Positions 34,249-44,013 of a stretch of DNA of 64,000 nucleotides are shown piece after piece. A program made the translations under genes and the position numbers. Origin of the DNA: CAYNHF01 sp964397045 (lineage in GTDB: Bacteria; Actinomycetota; Acidimicrobiia; Spongiisociales; UBA5794). The notes beneath the pieces were generated by a model that was given only the letters and a program-made list of their open reading frames with translations, made no database searches and had not been told where the DNA came from. The stretch spans positions 27,851 to 91,850 of the forward strand of contig CAYNHF010000049.1 in assembly GCA_964397045.1 (NCBI GenBank), given 5' to 3'. Position 1 is the stretch's first letter. Each line of letters starts with the position of its first letter.

Positions 34249-35394
34249 ATGGACGGCACCGGAACCCCGGAAACCTCGACTGTAGACGTCGACCCCACCG
34301 AAGAGTGGGACGGAATTCCGGCTTCACTCCAACCCCGCAAGAAGCTCCCGAAGTGGCCGTTCATCCTCGCCGGGTTGGTCGGGCTGCTCGTGACCGCCGT
34401 ATTGATGGTGACGGTGATAACGCCGATCAACGTCCCCTACTACGCCTTCGCACCCGGACCGGCGAGCGACGCCAGCGACTTCGTCACGGTTCCCGAGGCC
34501 AACCCGACCGAGGGCGAACTGTTCTTCCTCACCGTGTCGCTGCAGGAAGTGAACGTGCTCGAGTATGTCGCTGCCCTGATCGACGACGAGGTAGATCTGG
34601 CCCCCCAGGAGAACGTGCGACCGGCCGGAGTGAGCCCCGAGGAACTCCGCCAGCAGAACCTGACTCTGATGGAGCGCTCCAAAGACAACGCGATCTTCGT
34701 CGCCTTGACTCGCGCCGGCTACGAGGTGACCTATGACGGCACAGGTGCCGCGATCACCAGCATCGTCGAGGACACAGCAGCCGAGGCAGCACTGCAGCCG
34801 GGAGACGTCATCGTCGCGGTCGACGGTAAATCGGTGGAGTTCTCAACCGATGCAGCCAACCTCATCGGAGGCAGGGCGCCCGGCGACAGCATCACCCTGT
34901 TGATCCAGCGACCGATCGCGGACTCCGAAGGAGAGGTCGAGGAACTCGAGGTGGTGGCGGTGCTCGGCCCGTATTCGGTGATCGACGAGAGCGGCGAGCT
35001 GATCGAAGACCCAGAGCGGGGCATGCTCGGCGTGTTTCTGGAGGATGCCGAGAACTTCGTCGTTTTTCCGGTCGACGTAGAGATCGACAGTCAGAACATC
35101 GGCGGGCCATCGGCCGGGATGATGTTCACACTCGAGATCTTGAACCAGCTCACCGAGGACGACCTCACCAAGGGATACCGGATCGCAGGCACCGGCACCA
35201 TCGACCAGGATGGCGTCGTAGGTTCCATCGGCGGCATCCGACAGAAGATCTTCGGTGCGATCGACATGGGAGCAACCCACGTCCTCGTGCCTGCAGGGAA
35301 CTACGACGATGCAATCCTGGCAGCAGGCGACGACATCGTTGTGGTCCGGGTTGCCACCATCGACGATGCGCTGGCCTTCTTCGAGATGCTCTAG
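34249..35394 (+). CDS. YlbL-like membrane protease (PDZ plus Lon-type S16 domain)
   Basis: The 381-residue protein has a short cytoplasmic N-terminus, one membrane helix (WPFILAGLVGLLVTAVLMV), an outside beta region, a PDZ domain (PGDVIVAVDGKSV) and a Lon-type protease domain. The catalytic Ser is in NIGGPSAGMMF and the paired Lys in GGIRQKIFGAIDMGATHV, the same dyad as in Lon. This is the YlbL architecture of Bacillus and actinobacteria, a membrane-tethered protease linked in Bacillus to removing a cell-division inhibitor. An alternative ATG at 34225 would add eight residues. Confidence 0.88.
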   Translation: MDGTGTPETSTVDVDPTEEWDGIPASLQPRKKLPKWPFILAGLVGLLVTAVLMVTVITPINVPYYAFAPGPASDASDFVTVPEANPTEGELFFLTVSLQEVNVLEYVAALIDDEVDLAPQENVRPAGVSPEELRQQNLTLMERSKDNAIFVALTRAGYEVTYDGTGAAITSIVEDTAAEAALQPGDVIVAVDGKSVEFSTDAANLIGGRAPGDSITLLIQRPIADSEGEVEELEVVAVLGPYSVIDESGELIEDPERGMLGVFLEDAENFVVFPVDVEIDSQNIGGPSAGMMFTLEILNQLTEDDLTKGYRIAGTGTIDQDGVVGSIGGIRQKIFGAIDMGATHVLVPAGNYDDAILAAGDDIVVVRVATIDDALAFFEML

Positions 35395-35566
35395 CCGGCC
35401 CCCGTCGAACCGGCGGAAACGCTGATTCGGGGCTGTGGCTCTGCCCGGCGACTGAGTCCTCGTCTTCTTGGCGGCGCTCCCTCAGGTGGGCTCCGCAGCA
35501 CCCCGCGGCGGTATCGAGGACCGCGAGACGTTGGTCTCGAGCCGAGGGTGGGTATCGTGCCAGATG

Positions 35567-37624
35567 ATGACCGACGAATTCACGCCTGAGGCGCCAGCCG
35601 CGCCCGCTTTCCCCTCTGCGTTACGCGGCTACGACCGGGCCGCAGTTGATGCCCACGTCCGCGAACTTCAGGCGCGTCTGCGCGCGGCCGAGGCAGAACT
35701 GGAGGACGCAGGCAATGGGCCGGACGGCACCGCGGTCGACCAGGAAGCTGTGAAGCGGGAGCTGGAAGCTGTCGGATCCGAAGTCGCAGCCATCCTCGAC
35801 GCGGCGCGGCTCGCAGCAGACAACATGCGAGCGCGAGCGGCTGAAGATGCGGCCCGCTGGCGGGCCGATGCCGATCGAGGAGCCAGGGACATGCGCGAAT
35901 CGGCAGAAACGGCCACTCAGGCTGCCCGCGGTGACGCATGGGAAACCAGCGCCGAAATGCTCGACCAGGCATCACACGAGTCGGCCGCCCTGCTCGAAAG
36001 CGCTCGCCAGGACGCCCTGTACATCCGCGCCGAAGCCGAGCGAGAAGCGGTGCGGCTCACCGGTGATGCCAGACGTGACGCCGAGGAGGCAGTCCGGGCA
36101 GGCCGCGGGGAAGCGGAACGACTGGTCGCGAACGCCCAGGCCGAGGCACAGACGACACTCGAGAACGCGGGTCGGTCTGCGGAGCTGGCCCAAGAAAGAG
36201 CTCGCGCGCTCGAACGGCGTCGCGGCGAGCTGATGGAGGAGCTGGAACTGGCCAGGCGCTCGATCGGCGAGGTCGAGGAGGGTCAGGCTCCTCCCGCAGG
36301 CGTTCCGCCGGTGGTTCCCCTCGCGGAATCGGTTGAACCGATGCCGGCGCCCGACAAGTCGCCGACCGATTGGCTCGACCACGATGCTTCAGTCAAGATC
36401 GTGCCTGCCGCCAAGTTGCGTGCAGAGGAACCGGTCGACGCCGATAGCTTTGTCGCCGAGGTCGAACAACTCCGGGCGGCCCCGCCGCCTCCGCCGGAGC
36501 CCGCACCGGTCACGGCCGGGGGGGAATGGCTCGACGCGCTCGACGAGTCTGAAGACGAATCGCGAGACAGATCCGAAGACGACGTCATGCCGCTGGCCGA
36601 CACGGCGCCGGCAGACCTGGGAGACGAGGCTGAAGGCCCGACGGACACCGAGTCGCCCGCGGTGATGTTCCCGGTGGACGATGGGCCGGAGGCTGATGAC
36701 AAACCCGCCGAGGTGGCCGCTCCGTTCGAACCTGCCCCCGCCGAAGCCGCCGAAGCCGCCGAAGCCGCCGCGCCGGCCGAGCCCGGACCCGAACCTGAGG
36801 ACGGGGACCTCGACAGCTTGTTCGCCACTCTGCGCGAGCCGGAGCCGGATACTGCACCGACAGAGCTGGGACCCGAGGTGGCCGAGGAGGCAGCGGTGCC
36901 GCCTGCGGCATGGATCGACTCGTCGCCCGACCCCGCCGCGCAACCGGTGCTCGCGGTGGAATCTGGCGCCGTCATCGACCCGTTCGATCTCAAAGAACGT
37001 ATGTTGCTTCCGATCGAGAACCGGGCGTTGCGCGCCCTCAAGCGTCGCATTGTGGATCTGCAGAACCGGGTATTAGAGGAACTGCGCATGGGTGACGAGG
37101 GGTGGCAACCGGACCGGGCGCTCTTCGCGGCATCGATCGGCGACGAGGTGGCCATGCTGACACAGGAGTCGTATGTCGCCGGATACGCGGCTGCGGCCGA
37201 ATTGCTGGGTGAACCGGCCACGCCGCCGCCCGATCACGCTGCCGATCAGGAGTCCACCGCGGAGTTCGTAGATGGCGCCCTGGGGGCAACCAGCGAGGCT
37301 CTGGACCGGGCACGTGCCACCGGAGGCGGCGCCCGTCAGGTCTCTGCCGCGGTGAGTCGGGTGTTTCGGGCGTGGCGCACCGACGAGGCAGAACGCCGGC
37401 TGCGTCGTCTCGGGGCTCTCGCATACCATTCGGGGATTCTCGACGCTCTCTCCGGGCTCGGAGTGACCGAGGTCGCCGCGATCGCCGAGGGAACTCCTTG
37501 TGGTGCCTGTCCGGCCGGAACCGGACTGGTGTGGAGGCCGGCTGACGAGCTTCCGGCAGGCACTGCCCTTCCGCCTGCGATGGCCGGCTGCACGGCGACG
37601 ATCGTGCCTGCCGCGACCGATTGA
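35567..37624 (+). CDS. Large DivIVA-like coiled-coil protein with Cys-containing C-terminus
   Basis: The 685-residue protein opens with the DivIVA-type segment FPSALRGYDRAAVDAHVREL. Next is a long Ala/Arg/Glu coiled coil to about residue 225, then an acidic Pro/Ala/Glu linker to about 480 that includes three perfect 9-bp repeats (AEA). The C-terminal 200 residues are folded-looking: YHSGILDALSGLGVTEV, then CGAC and a final GCTATIVPA. That ending resembles the CxxC...PxCxC motif of phage head-morphogenesis proteins. DivIVA relatives mark curved membrane and poles in actinobacteria. TATCGT ends eight bases before ATG 35567 (another ATG at 35564); no ribosome site is seen. Confidence 0.65.
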   Translation: MTDEFTPEAPAAPAFPSALRGYDRAAVDAHVRELQARLRAAEAELEDAGNGPDGTAVDQEAVKRELEAVGSEVAAILDAARLAADNMRARAAEDAARWRADADRGARDMRESAETATQAARGDAWETSAEMLDQASHESAALLESARQDALYIRAEAEREAVRLTGDARRDAEEAVRAGRGEAERLVANAQAEAQTTLENAGRSAELAQERARALERRRGELMEELELARRSIGEVEEGQAPPAGVPPVVPLAESVEPMPAPDKSPTDWLDHDASVKIVPAAKLRAEEPVDADSFVAEVEQLRAAPPPPPEPAPVTAGGEWLDALDESEDESRDRSEDDVMPLADTAPADLGDEAEGPTDTESPAVMFPVDDGPEADDKPAEVAAPFEPAPAEAAEAAEAAAPAEPGPEPEDGDLDSLFATLREPEPDTAPTELGPEVAEEAAVPPAAWIDSSPDPAAQPVLAVESGAVIDPFDLKERMLLPIENRALRALKRRIVDLQNRVLEELRMGDEGWQPDRALFAASIGDEVAMLTQESYVAGYAAAAELLGEPATPPPDHAADQESTAEFVDGALGATSEALDRARATGGGARQVSAAVSRVFRAWRTDEAERRLRRLGALAYHSGILDALSGLGVTEVAAIAEGTPCGACPAGTGLVWRPADELPAGTALPPAMAGCTATIVPAATD

Positions 37625-37651
37625 CATGTCAAGTCTGCGGCGACCGTAGAA
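37621..37651 (+). promoter_or_regulatory. Consensus promoter of leaderless UPF0182 gene
   Basis: Perfect -35 TTGACA (37621-37626) and near-perfect -10 TAGAAT (37646-37651, with 37647-37652 the exact hexamer phase uncertain by one base), then seven bases to the GTG start at 37660. The spacer of about 20 bp is long. The -35 overlaps the stop codon of the DivIVA-like gene. Start at the G of GTG would make the mRNA leaderless. Confidence 0.65.
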
Positions 37652-37659
37652 TCGCACCT

Positions 37660-40557
37660 GTGATCAATCGCGACCCAGCTCCACCGAAATCGCGGGCCCG
37701 CTCCAGGCGGGTCCTCATGGTCGTCGCAGTCTTCTTGGTCATCCTGCTCTTCGCAATCCGATCGATCGCGGTTTTCTGGACCGACTTCCTCTGGTTCAGC
37801 TCTCTCGAGCAGACAGACGTCTGGCGGACCTTGATCTTCACGCGAGTGTGGCTGGTTCTCGGTGCCTCGGTCTTCGCCTTCGCCCTGTTCTGGTTCAACC
37901 TCTATCTGGCAGACAGGCTTTCGCCTCGCCAGTTGCTCTACGGCGGCTCCCCGGACGAGGAGCTTCTCGAACGGTTCCAGGAGTGGATCTCGCCCCGGGT
38001 GGGTCGGGTGCGACTGCTGGTCGCGGGCTTCTTCGGGATCATGCTCGGGTTGGGCGCAGCCGTCTGGTGGGAGTCGTTCCTGCTCTGGCGCCACGGTGGT
38101 TCTTTTGGTATCGACGATCCGATCTTCGGGAACGATCTCTCCACCTACGTCTTCGACCTCCCGTTCTACCGCAATGTCTTCGGGTGGGCATTCCAGCTGG
38201 TGCTGGTGGTAACCCTGGTGACGGCGGCCGTCCACTATCTCAATGGGGGGATCCAGGTGCAGGAGGGGCGCCGGGTGAGCCCCGGGGTCAAAGTACACCT
38301 CTCGGTTCTCTTGGCCATTCTGGCCCTCCTCAAGGCAGTCGGTTACCTGTTGGACCGATGGGAGTTGCTCTACTCGGCGCGAGGCCAGGTGATCGGCGCT
38401 TCCTATACCGATGTGAATGCTCAGCTTCCCGCGCTGAATCTGCTGATCCTCATCTCTCTGGTGTCCGCCGTGATCCTGCTCGTCAACCTCCGCTTCCGCG
38501 GTTGGACCCTGCCGCTGGTGGCGGTCGGGCTCTGGCTGGTGACCTCGATCGTGGTTGGTGGGTTGTACCCGACCTTGATCCAGCGCTTCCGGGTCGAGCC
38601 CAACGAGAAGACGCTCGAAGTGGAATATGTTGCCCACAACATCGATGCGACGCTTGCCGCGTACGGGATGGACTCCGTCGAAGTGCAAGACTTCGCCGCG
38701 TCCCCCGCATTGACTTCTGCGGACCTCGTGGAGAACGCAGACACGATCGACAACATCCGGCTGTGGGACCCCGGGGTGCTCTCCACCACCTTCAGCGAAC
38801 TCCAGGAGATTCGCACGTTCTACGCCATCGAGGATGTGGACGTCGATCGTTACGTCGTCGACGATCGGCTCACCCAAGTGATGGTGTCTGGCCGAGAACT
38901 CGACGAGGACAACATCCCCGGCGGGGGCTGGGTCAACGAACGCCTGGTATACACCCATGGCTTCGGCGCAGTGATGAGTCGTGCGAATGATGTCACCACC
39001 GAGGGCAGGCCGGTGTTCCTGATCCAGGATCTTCCGCCCGTGAGCGTCGAGCCCAATCTGGAAGTAGATCAGAGCCGCATCTACTTCTCGGATCGCGCCG
39101 CTCCGGATCACCTGATTGCGGGCACCAACCAGCCCGAAGTGGATTTCCCGAGCACGACCAGCGGAACCGTGGAAACCAACTCCTACGACGGAACCGGAGG
39201 CGTGGAGTTGGGCAGCTTCGCCCGCCGGGCAGCGTGGGCGCTACGGTTCGGTGAGATCGACACGTTGATTTCGGATCAGCTGACCGGAGACAGCAAGGTG
39301 TTGCTGGAGCGCAACGTGCGGTCACGGCTCGAGAAGGTGGCGCCCTTCCTGCATGCAGACTCCGACCCCTACCTGGTACTGCTGCAGGGCCGGTTGGGGT
39401 GGGTCGTCGACATGTACACGCTGTCCGAGTGGTATCCGTATTCGGCAGGCGCAGACACGAGCCGGCTCAACCAGGGCCCCGGTCTCCCGAACAACTTCAA
39501 CTACATACGCAACTCGGTCAAGGCAGTGGTGGACGCCTATAACGGGACGATCACCCTTTACGTCGTCGACCCGGAAGACCCGATGATCAAGGCGCAGCAG
39601 GAGATCTTCCCGAGCCTGTTCACCTCTGGCGACGAGATGCCAGACGAGCTGCGGGCCCACCTAAGGTACCCGGAGGACCTCTTCCGCATCCAGTCCGACA
39701 TCTACCGGCTCTACCACGTGAGGGACGCCGGCGACTTCTTCTCCAACGTCGACCCCTGGCAGATCGCCATCGATCCCTCGACTTCGGCGCGGGCCCCATT
39801 GCGCAACGCGTTCGTGGATGACGAGGGCCAGCCGTACCGGCCGATGCTCCCGTACTACCTGCTGATGCGGCTTCCGGATGATGACAGCCAGTCCTTCATC
39901 TTGATGCAGCCGTTCACGCCGCGAAACCGACCCAACATGGTCTCGTTCCTGGTGGCCAAGAGTGACCCGGGTGAGTACGGAGAGATCGTCGACTACACCT
40001 TCCCGACGGATACGGCACAGCCGGGCCCGGGACAGGTCGGTGACTTCATCAACCAGGACACCGAGATCTCGGCTCAGTTCACTCTGTTGGGCCAGGGAGG
40101 CTCCGAGGTGATTCAGGGCAACATGCTCGTGGTTCCCATCGAAGAGTCCTTGCTCTACGTGCAGCCGATCTACGTGAACGCGAACTCGGGGGCAGCAGCC
40201 GGCGGATCGAGCGGGATTCCCGAGGTGAAGCGAGTCGTGGTGTCCTTCAACGGCCAGATCGAGATGCGCGACACGCTTGGCGAAGCGCTGGCTGCGATCT
40301 TCGGGTTGCCCACGTCTCAGGAGGATCCGGACAGCCCGCTCGAGGGCACGCTGCCAGAACAGGTAGCGCAGCTGGTGGAGGAGGCGAACCTGGCGTTCGT
40401 GGCGGCAGACGCCGCGTTGCGTGCGGGTGACCTCGCGGGCTACGCGGAGCAGATTGCGATCGCAGAATCCAAGATCAGCGATGCCGCCGACCTCATCAAC
40501 GCTGCTCAGGGTGCCCCAGAAGAAGCCGTCGAAGAAACGACGGGCGTTACCGGCTGA
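37660..40557 (+). CDS. UPF0182 family seven-helix membrane protein
   Basis: The 965-residue protein begins with a basic stretch and seven membrane helices in the first 320 residues, for example VLMVVAVFLVILLFAI, FFGIMLGLGAAVWWESFLL and LPLVAVGLWLVTSIVVGGLY. A large outside domain of about 600 residues follows and then an acidic, Ala-rich tail. The layout and phrases such as LPYYLLMRLP and FMLMQPFTP-like ILMQPFTPRNRPNM match the UPF0182 family of actinobacteria and clostridia, whose function is unknown. GTG 37660 is chosen from the promoter spacing; an open frame to TTG 37621 would run through the promoter. Confidence 0.9.
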   Translation: MINRDPAPPKSRARSRRVLMVVAVFLVILLFAIRSIAVFWTDFLWFSSLEQTDVWRTLIFTRVWLVLGASVFAFALFWFNLYLADRLSPRQLLYGGSPDEELLERFQEWISPRVGRVRLLVAGFFGIMLGLGAAVWWESFLLWRHGGSFGIDDPIFGNDLSTYVFDLPFYRNVFGWAFQLVLVVTLVTAAVHYLNGGIQVQEGRRVSPGVKVHLSVLLAILALLKAVGYLLDRWELLYSARGQVIGASYTDVNAQLPALNLLILISLVSAVILLVNLRFRGWTLPLVAVGLWLVTSIVVGGLYPTLIQRFRVEPNEKTLEVEYVAHNIDATLAAYGMDSVEVQDFAASPALTSADLVENADTIDNIRLWDPGVLSTTFSELQEIRTFYAIEDVDVDRYVVDDRLTQVMVSGRELDEDNIPGGGWVNERLVYTHGFGAVMSRANDVTTEGRPVFLIQDLPPVSVEPNLEVDQSRIYFSDRAAPDHLIAGTNQPEVDFPSTTSGTVETNSYDGTGGVELGSFARRAAWALRFGEIDTLISDQLTGDSKVLLERNVRSRLEKVAPFLHADSDPYLVLLQGRLGWVVDMYTLSEWYPYSAGADTSRLNQGPGLPNNFNYIRNSVKAVVDAYNGTITLYVVDPEDPMIKAQQEIFPSLFTSGDEMPDELRAHLRYPEDLFRIQSDIYRLYHVRDAGDFFSNVDPWQIAIDPSTSARAPLRNAFVDDEGQPYRPMLPYYLLMRLPDDDSQSFILMQPFTPRNRPNMVSFLVAKSDPGEYGEIVDYTFPTDTAQPGPGQVGDFINQDTEISAQFTLLGQGGSEVIQGNMLVVPIEESLLYVQPIYVNANSGAAAGGSSGIPEVKRVVVSFNGQIEMRDTLGEALAAIFGLPTSQEDPDSPLEGTLPEQVAQLVEEANLAFVAADAALRAGDLAGYAEQIAIAESKISDAADLINAAQGAPEEAVEETTGVTG

Positions 40558-40634
40558 TCAACCGATTGTCGCTCCACGGGTCGGTTCGAACGGGGCGCGG
40601 CAGCGACACTCGATGAAGTCGGCTGCGAGCTTGT

Positions 40635-41774
40635 TCAACCGAGCCGTTCTCGGAGCCACCCGAACGAAGCCGGTGCCCACTCCTGGTAATACTTGAACGC
40701 GCAGTGGCCGGCATCCGGGTAGACACGAGCCTCACGACCAGTGACCGGTCCGTGTTCGAGCATGAAGTAGATGTTTCCGATCGGTGCCAGATGGTCGAGT
40801 TTGCCGTTGATCATCAGGACCGGCTGTTGGATGGTATCGAGGACCCCGAGTTCGGAGAGTGCCCACTTCGAGAAGACCGCTTCGTCCTGTTCGCGAGACC
40901 ACGTTGGAAAGGTTTGAGGGCCGCCCGCCTCTCCGAAAACGAACTCGGCGCGCCGATTCTGCGCTGCGACGTAGATGTCTAGCTCCTCGTCCGTCATCCG
41001 GTAGCCGAACGGATGACCGGCAATGGCCACGACCGCCTGGACCTTCTCCGGGTACGTTCCGGCGAGCTGCATCACCGAGTATCCGCCCCGACTGATACCG
41101 AACGCCGCGATCCGGCCGGCATCCACCTCGGGCCGCTGTGCCAGGTAGTCGATCGCTGCGGCCCACGCCGTGACCGAAGCCGGATCCCACGGGAAGGGGT
41201 TCTCACCGGTACCAGGACCGTCCATCACCAGCGATGCCAGCCCCTCATCCAGAGCCATCTCTCCTGCCCACCCCCGGTCCTCCTTGAATACGTCTGCGCC
41301 ACACATGATCAGAACGGCCGGAACCGGGTCATCGGGTCCGGCACCGGCAGGAGCACGAAAATGGGTCGTGATCGTCTCGCCCTCACACCGCACGTCTGCG
41401 ATCTCGAGCGGAGGATCCAGGTGGCCACACGCCTTGCGGTATGCCCGCGCACAATCGGCAGACACATCCGCCTTCAGCGGAGTGATCTCGCCGGGGAATC
41501 GAGCGATTGCGTAGTAGGTCTTTGCGTGCAGAAACGCTCGCCGGGCCGCCTCGAAGCTCCCGGCGGCCTCGAGGCGATCACCTTCGTCTTCATGGCGCCG
41601 TCCCGCAGCTCGCCAGACCGGAACCCACTTGTCCTGCGTGGTGCCCTCCAGTTCGGCCACCACGGTCTCGAGCTCTGCAAGGTCGTCGATCATCGATAGC
41701 CAGCGCCGGTAGAACCCACCGTGCTCGACGACGAACGGATCTTCGCTTGGGGCGAACCCGAGAGATGTGGCCAT
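40635..41774 (-). CDS. Alpha/beta hydrolase, FrsA / pseudooxynicotine-hydrolase-like
   Basis: The 379-residue protein has a helical N-terminal part (about 1-130) followed by an alpha/beta-hydrolase core. The nucleophile is in AAFGISRGGYS, the acid probably in NGKLDHLAP and the His in DAGHCAF. This layout is shared by FrsA esterases and by 2,6-dihydroxypseudooxynicotine hydrolase, which cleaves a C-C bond in nicotine breakdown; the specific substrate is not determined. ATG 41772-41774 follows AGAGGAG. It is downstream of the amidohydrolase and LVIVD genes on the same strand. Confidence 0.8.
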   Translation of the reverse strand: MATSLGFAPSEDPFVVEHGGFYRRWLSMIDDLAELETVVAELEGTTQDKWVPVWRAAGRRHEDEGDRLEAAGSFEAARRAFLHAKTYYAIARFPGEITPLKADVSADCARAYRKACGHLDPPLEIADVRCEGETITTHFRAPAGAGPDDPVPAVLIMCGADVFKEDRGWAGEMALDEGLASLVMDGPGTGENPFPWDPASVTAWAAAIDYLAQRPEVDAGRIAAFGISRGGYSVMQLAGTYPEKVQAVVAIAGHPFGYRMTDEELDIYVAAQNRRAEFVFGEAGGPQTFPTWSREQDEAVFSKWALSELGVLDTIQQPVLMINGKLDHLAPIGNIYFMLEHGPVTGREARVYPDAGHCAFKYYQEWAPASFGWLRERLG

Positions 41775-41858
41775 GAGCTCCTCTTTGCAGGTAAAGAGCA
41801 CACTACCGAAGGGGGATTGCACCGCCGGCACCCGGAACGCGGATCGGGTAAGACTTGA

Positions 41859-42842
41859 CTAGATCCCGAGCAGCGCCTGAGCGGTGCCGAACAGGATCAA
41901 GTCCCGCTCTTCTGCTGTCAGCCCGGGAACTGCATCGATGGTCGCGAGCGGGTCGAGATCACCCGCTTCGAACGGGTAGTCGGTGCCGGTCATGATCCGG
42001 TCGGCGCCGACCCTGTCGATGAGGAACCGCAACGCTTGAGGGTCGTGCACGATGGTGTCGTAGTAGAGCCGAGTGACGACTTCCTTTGGGGGAGTCGACA
42101 GATCTGTCGCCGCAATCCCGGGCTTGGCTTCCCAGCCGCGTTGCAGCCGGCCGATCTGATAGGGGAGGAAGCCACCACCGTGCACCACACAGATCCGCAC
42201 TCCGGGGTAGCGTTCAAACACACCGGACATGACAAGTCGGGCGATCGCGATGGTCGTTTCTGCCGGCCGGCCCACGAGGTTGTGAAGGAAGTAGTCCTTG
42301 AGATCGATTCCGGGAAGCGGATCCATGGGGTGGAGTAGCACGAGACTGCCCAACCGTTCGGCGACCTCCCAAAACGGGTCCAATCCTCCCGACGTCAAGG
42401 CGGCGTCACCAATCCTGGTGGCGATCTCCACACCGACCATCCCCAGTTCCTTCGTGGCGTAGGTGAGTTCGGCGACGGCCAAGTCCGACGCCTGGAGCGG
42501 GACCGTGGCCATCGCGAGGAAACGATCCGGTCGTCGCGCGGCCTCGGCAGCCAGTGCTTCGTTGACCAGCCGCGACCATCGCTCTCCCTTCACTGGATCG
42601 AGGCCGTATGCCGTCAGGTCCACCCAGCTCGAGAGCAGTTGGATCTCGATACCGGCGCGATCCATCACGCCCAGGCGCGCATCGAAGTCGACGAGATCGC
42701 CACGGATTGGCATTGTGGGCCTCCCGCCGGCGATCACAGCACGGCGGTCTTCGGTCAATTCGATGCCGAGATCGGCACTCTCCGCGCTGAGTGCTGCAAG
42801 CAGTTCGGCCGGAATGCAGTGGGCGTGGACGTCGATGGTCAT
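41859..42842 (-). CDS. ACMSD-like amidohydrolase (putative decarboxylase)
   Basis: The 327-residue TIM-barrel metalloenzyme has the N-terminal HxH in DVHAHC (His6, His8), a later His in LLHPMDPLPG, VVHGGGFLPYQIGRLQRGW and the catalytic Asp in GTDYPFE. These match the amidohydrolase-2 group of ACMSD and gamma-resorcylate decarboxylase, which remove CO2 from aromatic or muconate-semialdehyde acids. Start ATG overlaps the stop of the LVIVD gene by four bases, so the two are coupled. Confidence 0.85.
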   Translation of the reverse strand: MTIDVHAHCIPAELLAALSAESADLGIELTEDRRAVIAGGRPTMPIRGDLVDFDARLGVMDRAGIEIQLLSSWVDLTAYGLDPVKGERWSRLVNEALAAEAARRPDRFLAMATVPLQASDLAVAELTYATKELGMVGVEIATRIGDAALTSGGLDPFWEVAERLGSLVLLHPMDPLPGIDLKDYFLHNLVGRPAETTIAIARLVMSGVFERYPGVRICVVHGGGFLPYQIGRLQRGWEAKPGIAATDLSTPPKEVVTRLYYDTIVHDPQALRFLIDRVGADRIMTGTDYPFEAGDLDPLATIDAVPGLTAEERDLILFGTAQALLGI

Positions 42843-44005
42843 GCTGCGGCCTCGGCCATACGAGAACTCAGCGCGGCATCCGGCTCGAGGATGTACACCC
42901 CACCGTTGATGCGGTCCGTGATGTACACAGTGTGATCAATGCCCACCCAGACATCGTTGATCTGGATTGCCTGCTGGTCCGCCGGGCATTCGGGGACAAA
43001 GGAACCGATCTCGACGGGAGACGACGGCGCGGCGAGGTCATACACGCGCAAGCCCGCATTGAAATAGGTCACGAACATCAGCTCCTCACTGCGGTAGCTC
43101 TCGGGGCGGTTCTCGTGGAGACAGTGTGCACCGAAGCGAAGACCTCGATCGCAGAAGTCCCCATCGGGCTCAGGGCACACGGCAAGCACCCGTGGGTCTG
43201 TTTCGTCGCTGATGTCTACCACCCGCACCATATAGGGGGGGCCGATACAGTCTTCGGTCGTAGCTTCGTCGGTGACCACGACGAGGTCACGACCAATCAG
43301 CGGCAAACACGTGTGGGTGGTACCTCCCTCGTCCCAATTCAAGTGAGAGACCAACGAGGGATGCGTCAGATCGGATATGTCCAGAATCACCATGCCCCCG
43401 TCCCACAAACCGAGATAGGCACGATCGCCACTCACCATTGCATGGTGGGTGTTCCAGTTCTGCTCCGACGGCCACGATGGCTCCTCGCCGCCCGCATGCC
43501 ATTGACCGGACCACCACCACCGTCCCGTCTCCTTGGGGTTCTCGGGATCGGCGAGGTCGACGATCACCCAGATCCGGCCGGTGTACCCCTCGGGGGTGGC
43601 CGACACATACGCGTAACGGCCGCCTTCATAGACGATGCGGTGAACCCCGTTCCCGGTGCTGTCCCAGAAGCCGATCTGTGTCGGATCAAATGGATCGGTC
43701 AGGTCGTATACGGCCATACCGGCCGACCAGGGATCGTCGCTGCGAAAGCGTTCATGATTCGTGAGCAGCAGCCCGTCCGCCACCTGCACCTTGTGTGTAT
43801 GGCTGTTGACAGGCGCCGCCCACTGCCTGACGAGCGAAGGACGGGAAGCATCGGAAACGTCGAGGATGGAGGTACCAAGTCCCGAGGGGCCGAAGTGCCC
43901 GACGTAGAGCGCATCTCCAGATCGCATCAACTGCATTCCGTCACCGTGCCCCCCCAGGTCGGAGTGTCCCTTCAGCTTGAATCCCCTGGCGGTTTCACCG
44001 TGCAT
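42839..44005 (-). CDS. LVIVD-repeat beta-propeller protein
   Basis: The 388-residue protein is made of repeated units with a D-[IVL]-[ST]-D-P core, for example TSILDVSDASRPSLV, AVYDLTDPFDPTQIG, VIVDLADPENPKE, VILDISDLTHPSLVS and RVVDISDETDPRV. This is the LVIVD pattern of bacterial beta-propellers. No signal peptide is seen, so it is probably cytoplasmic. Two His-rich patches (HSDLGGHGDG, NTHHAM) could bind metal. TAGGAT ends eight bases before the ATG, suggesting a leaderless transcript. First gene of a minus-strand operon with the amidohydrolase and perhaps the hydrolase. Confidence 0.8.
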   Translation of the reverse strand: MHGETARGFKLKGHSDLGGHGDGMQLMRSGDALYVGHFGPSGLGTSILDVSDASRPSLVRQWAAPVNSHTHKVQVADGLLLTNHERFRSDDPWSAGMAVYDLTDPFDPTQIGFWDSTGNGVHRIVYEGGRYAYVSATPEGYTGRIWVIVDLADPENPKETGRWWWSGQWHAGGEEPSWPSEQNWNTHHAMVSGDRAYLGLWDGGMVILDISDLTHPSLVSHLNWDEGGTTHTCLPLIGRDLVVVTDEATTEDCIGPPYMVRVVDISDETDPRVLAVCPEPDGDFCDRGLRFGAHCLHENRPESYRSEELMFVTYFNAGLRVYDLAAPSSPVEIGSFVPECPADQQAIQINDVWVGIDHTVYITDRINGGVYILEPDAALSSRMAEAAA

Positions 44006-44013
44006 GCGGCTTC

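Noticed and set aside
36740..36766. Three tandem 9-bp GCCGAAGCC repeats
   Set aside because: They encode part of an Ala/Glu linker in the DivIVA-like protein; ordinary low-complexity coding sequence.
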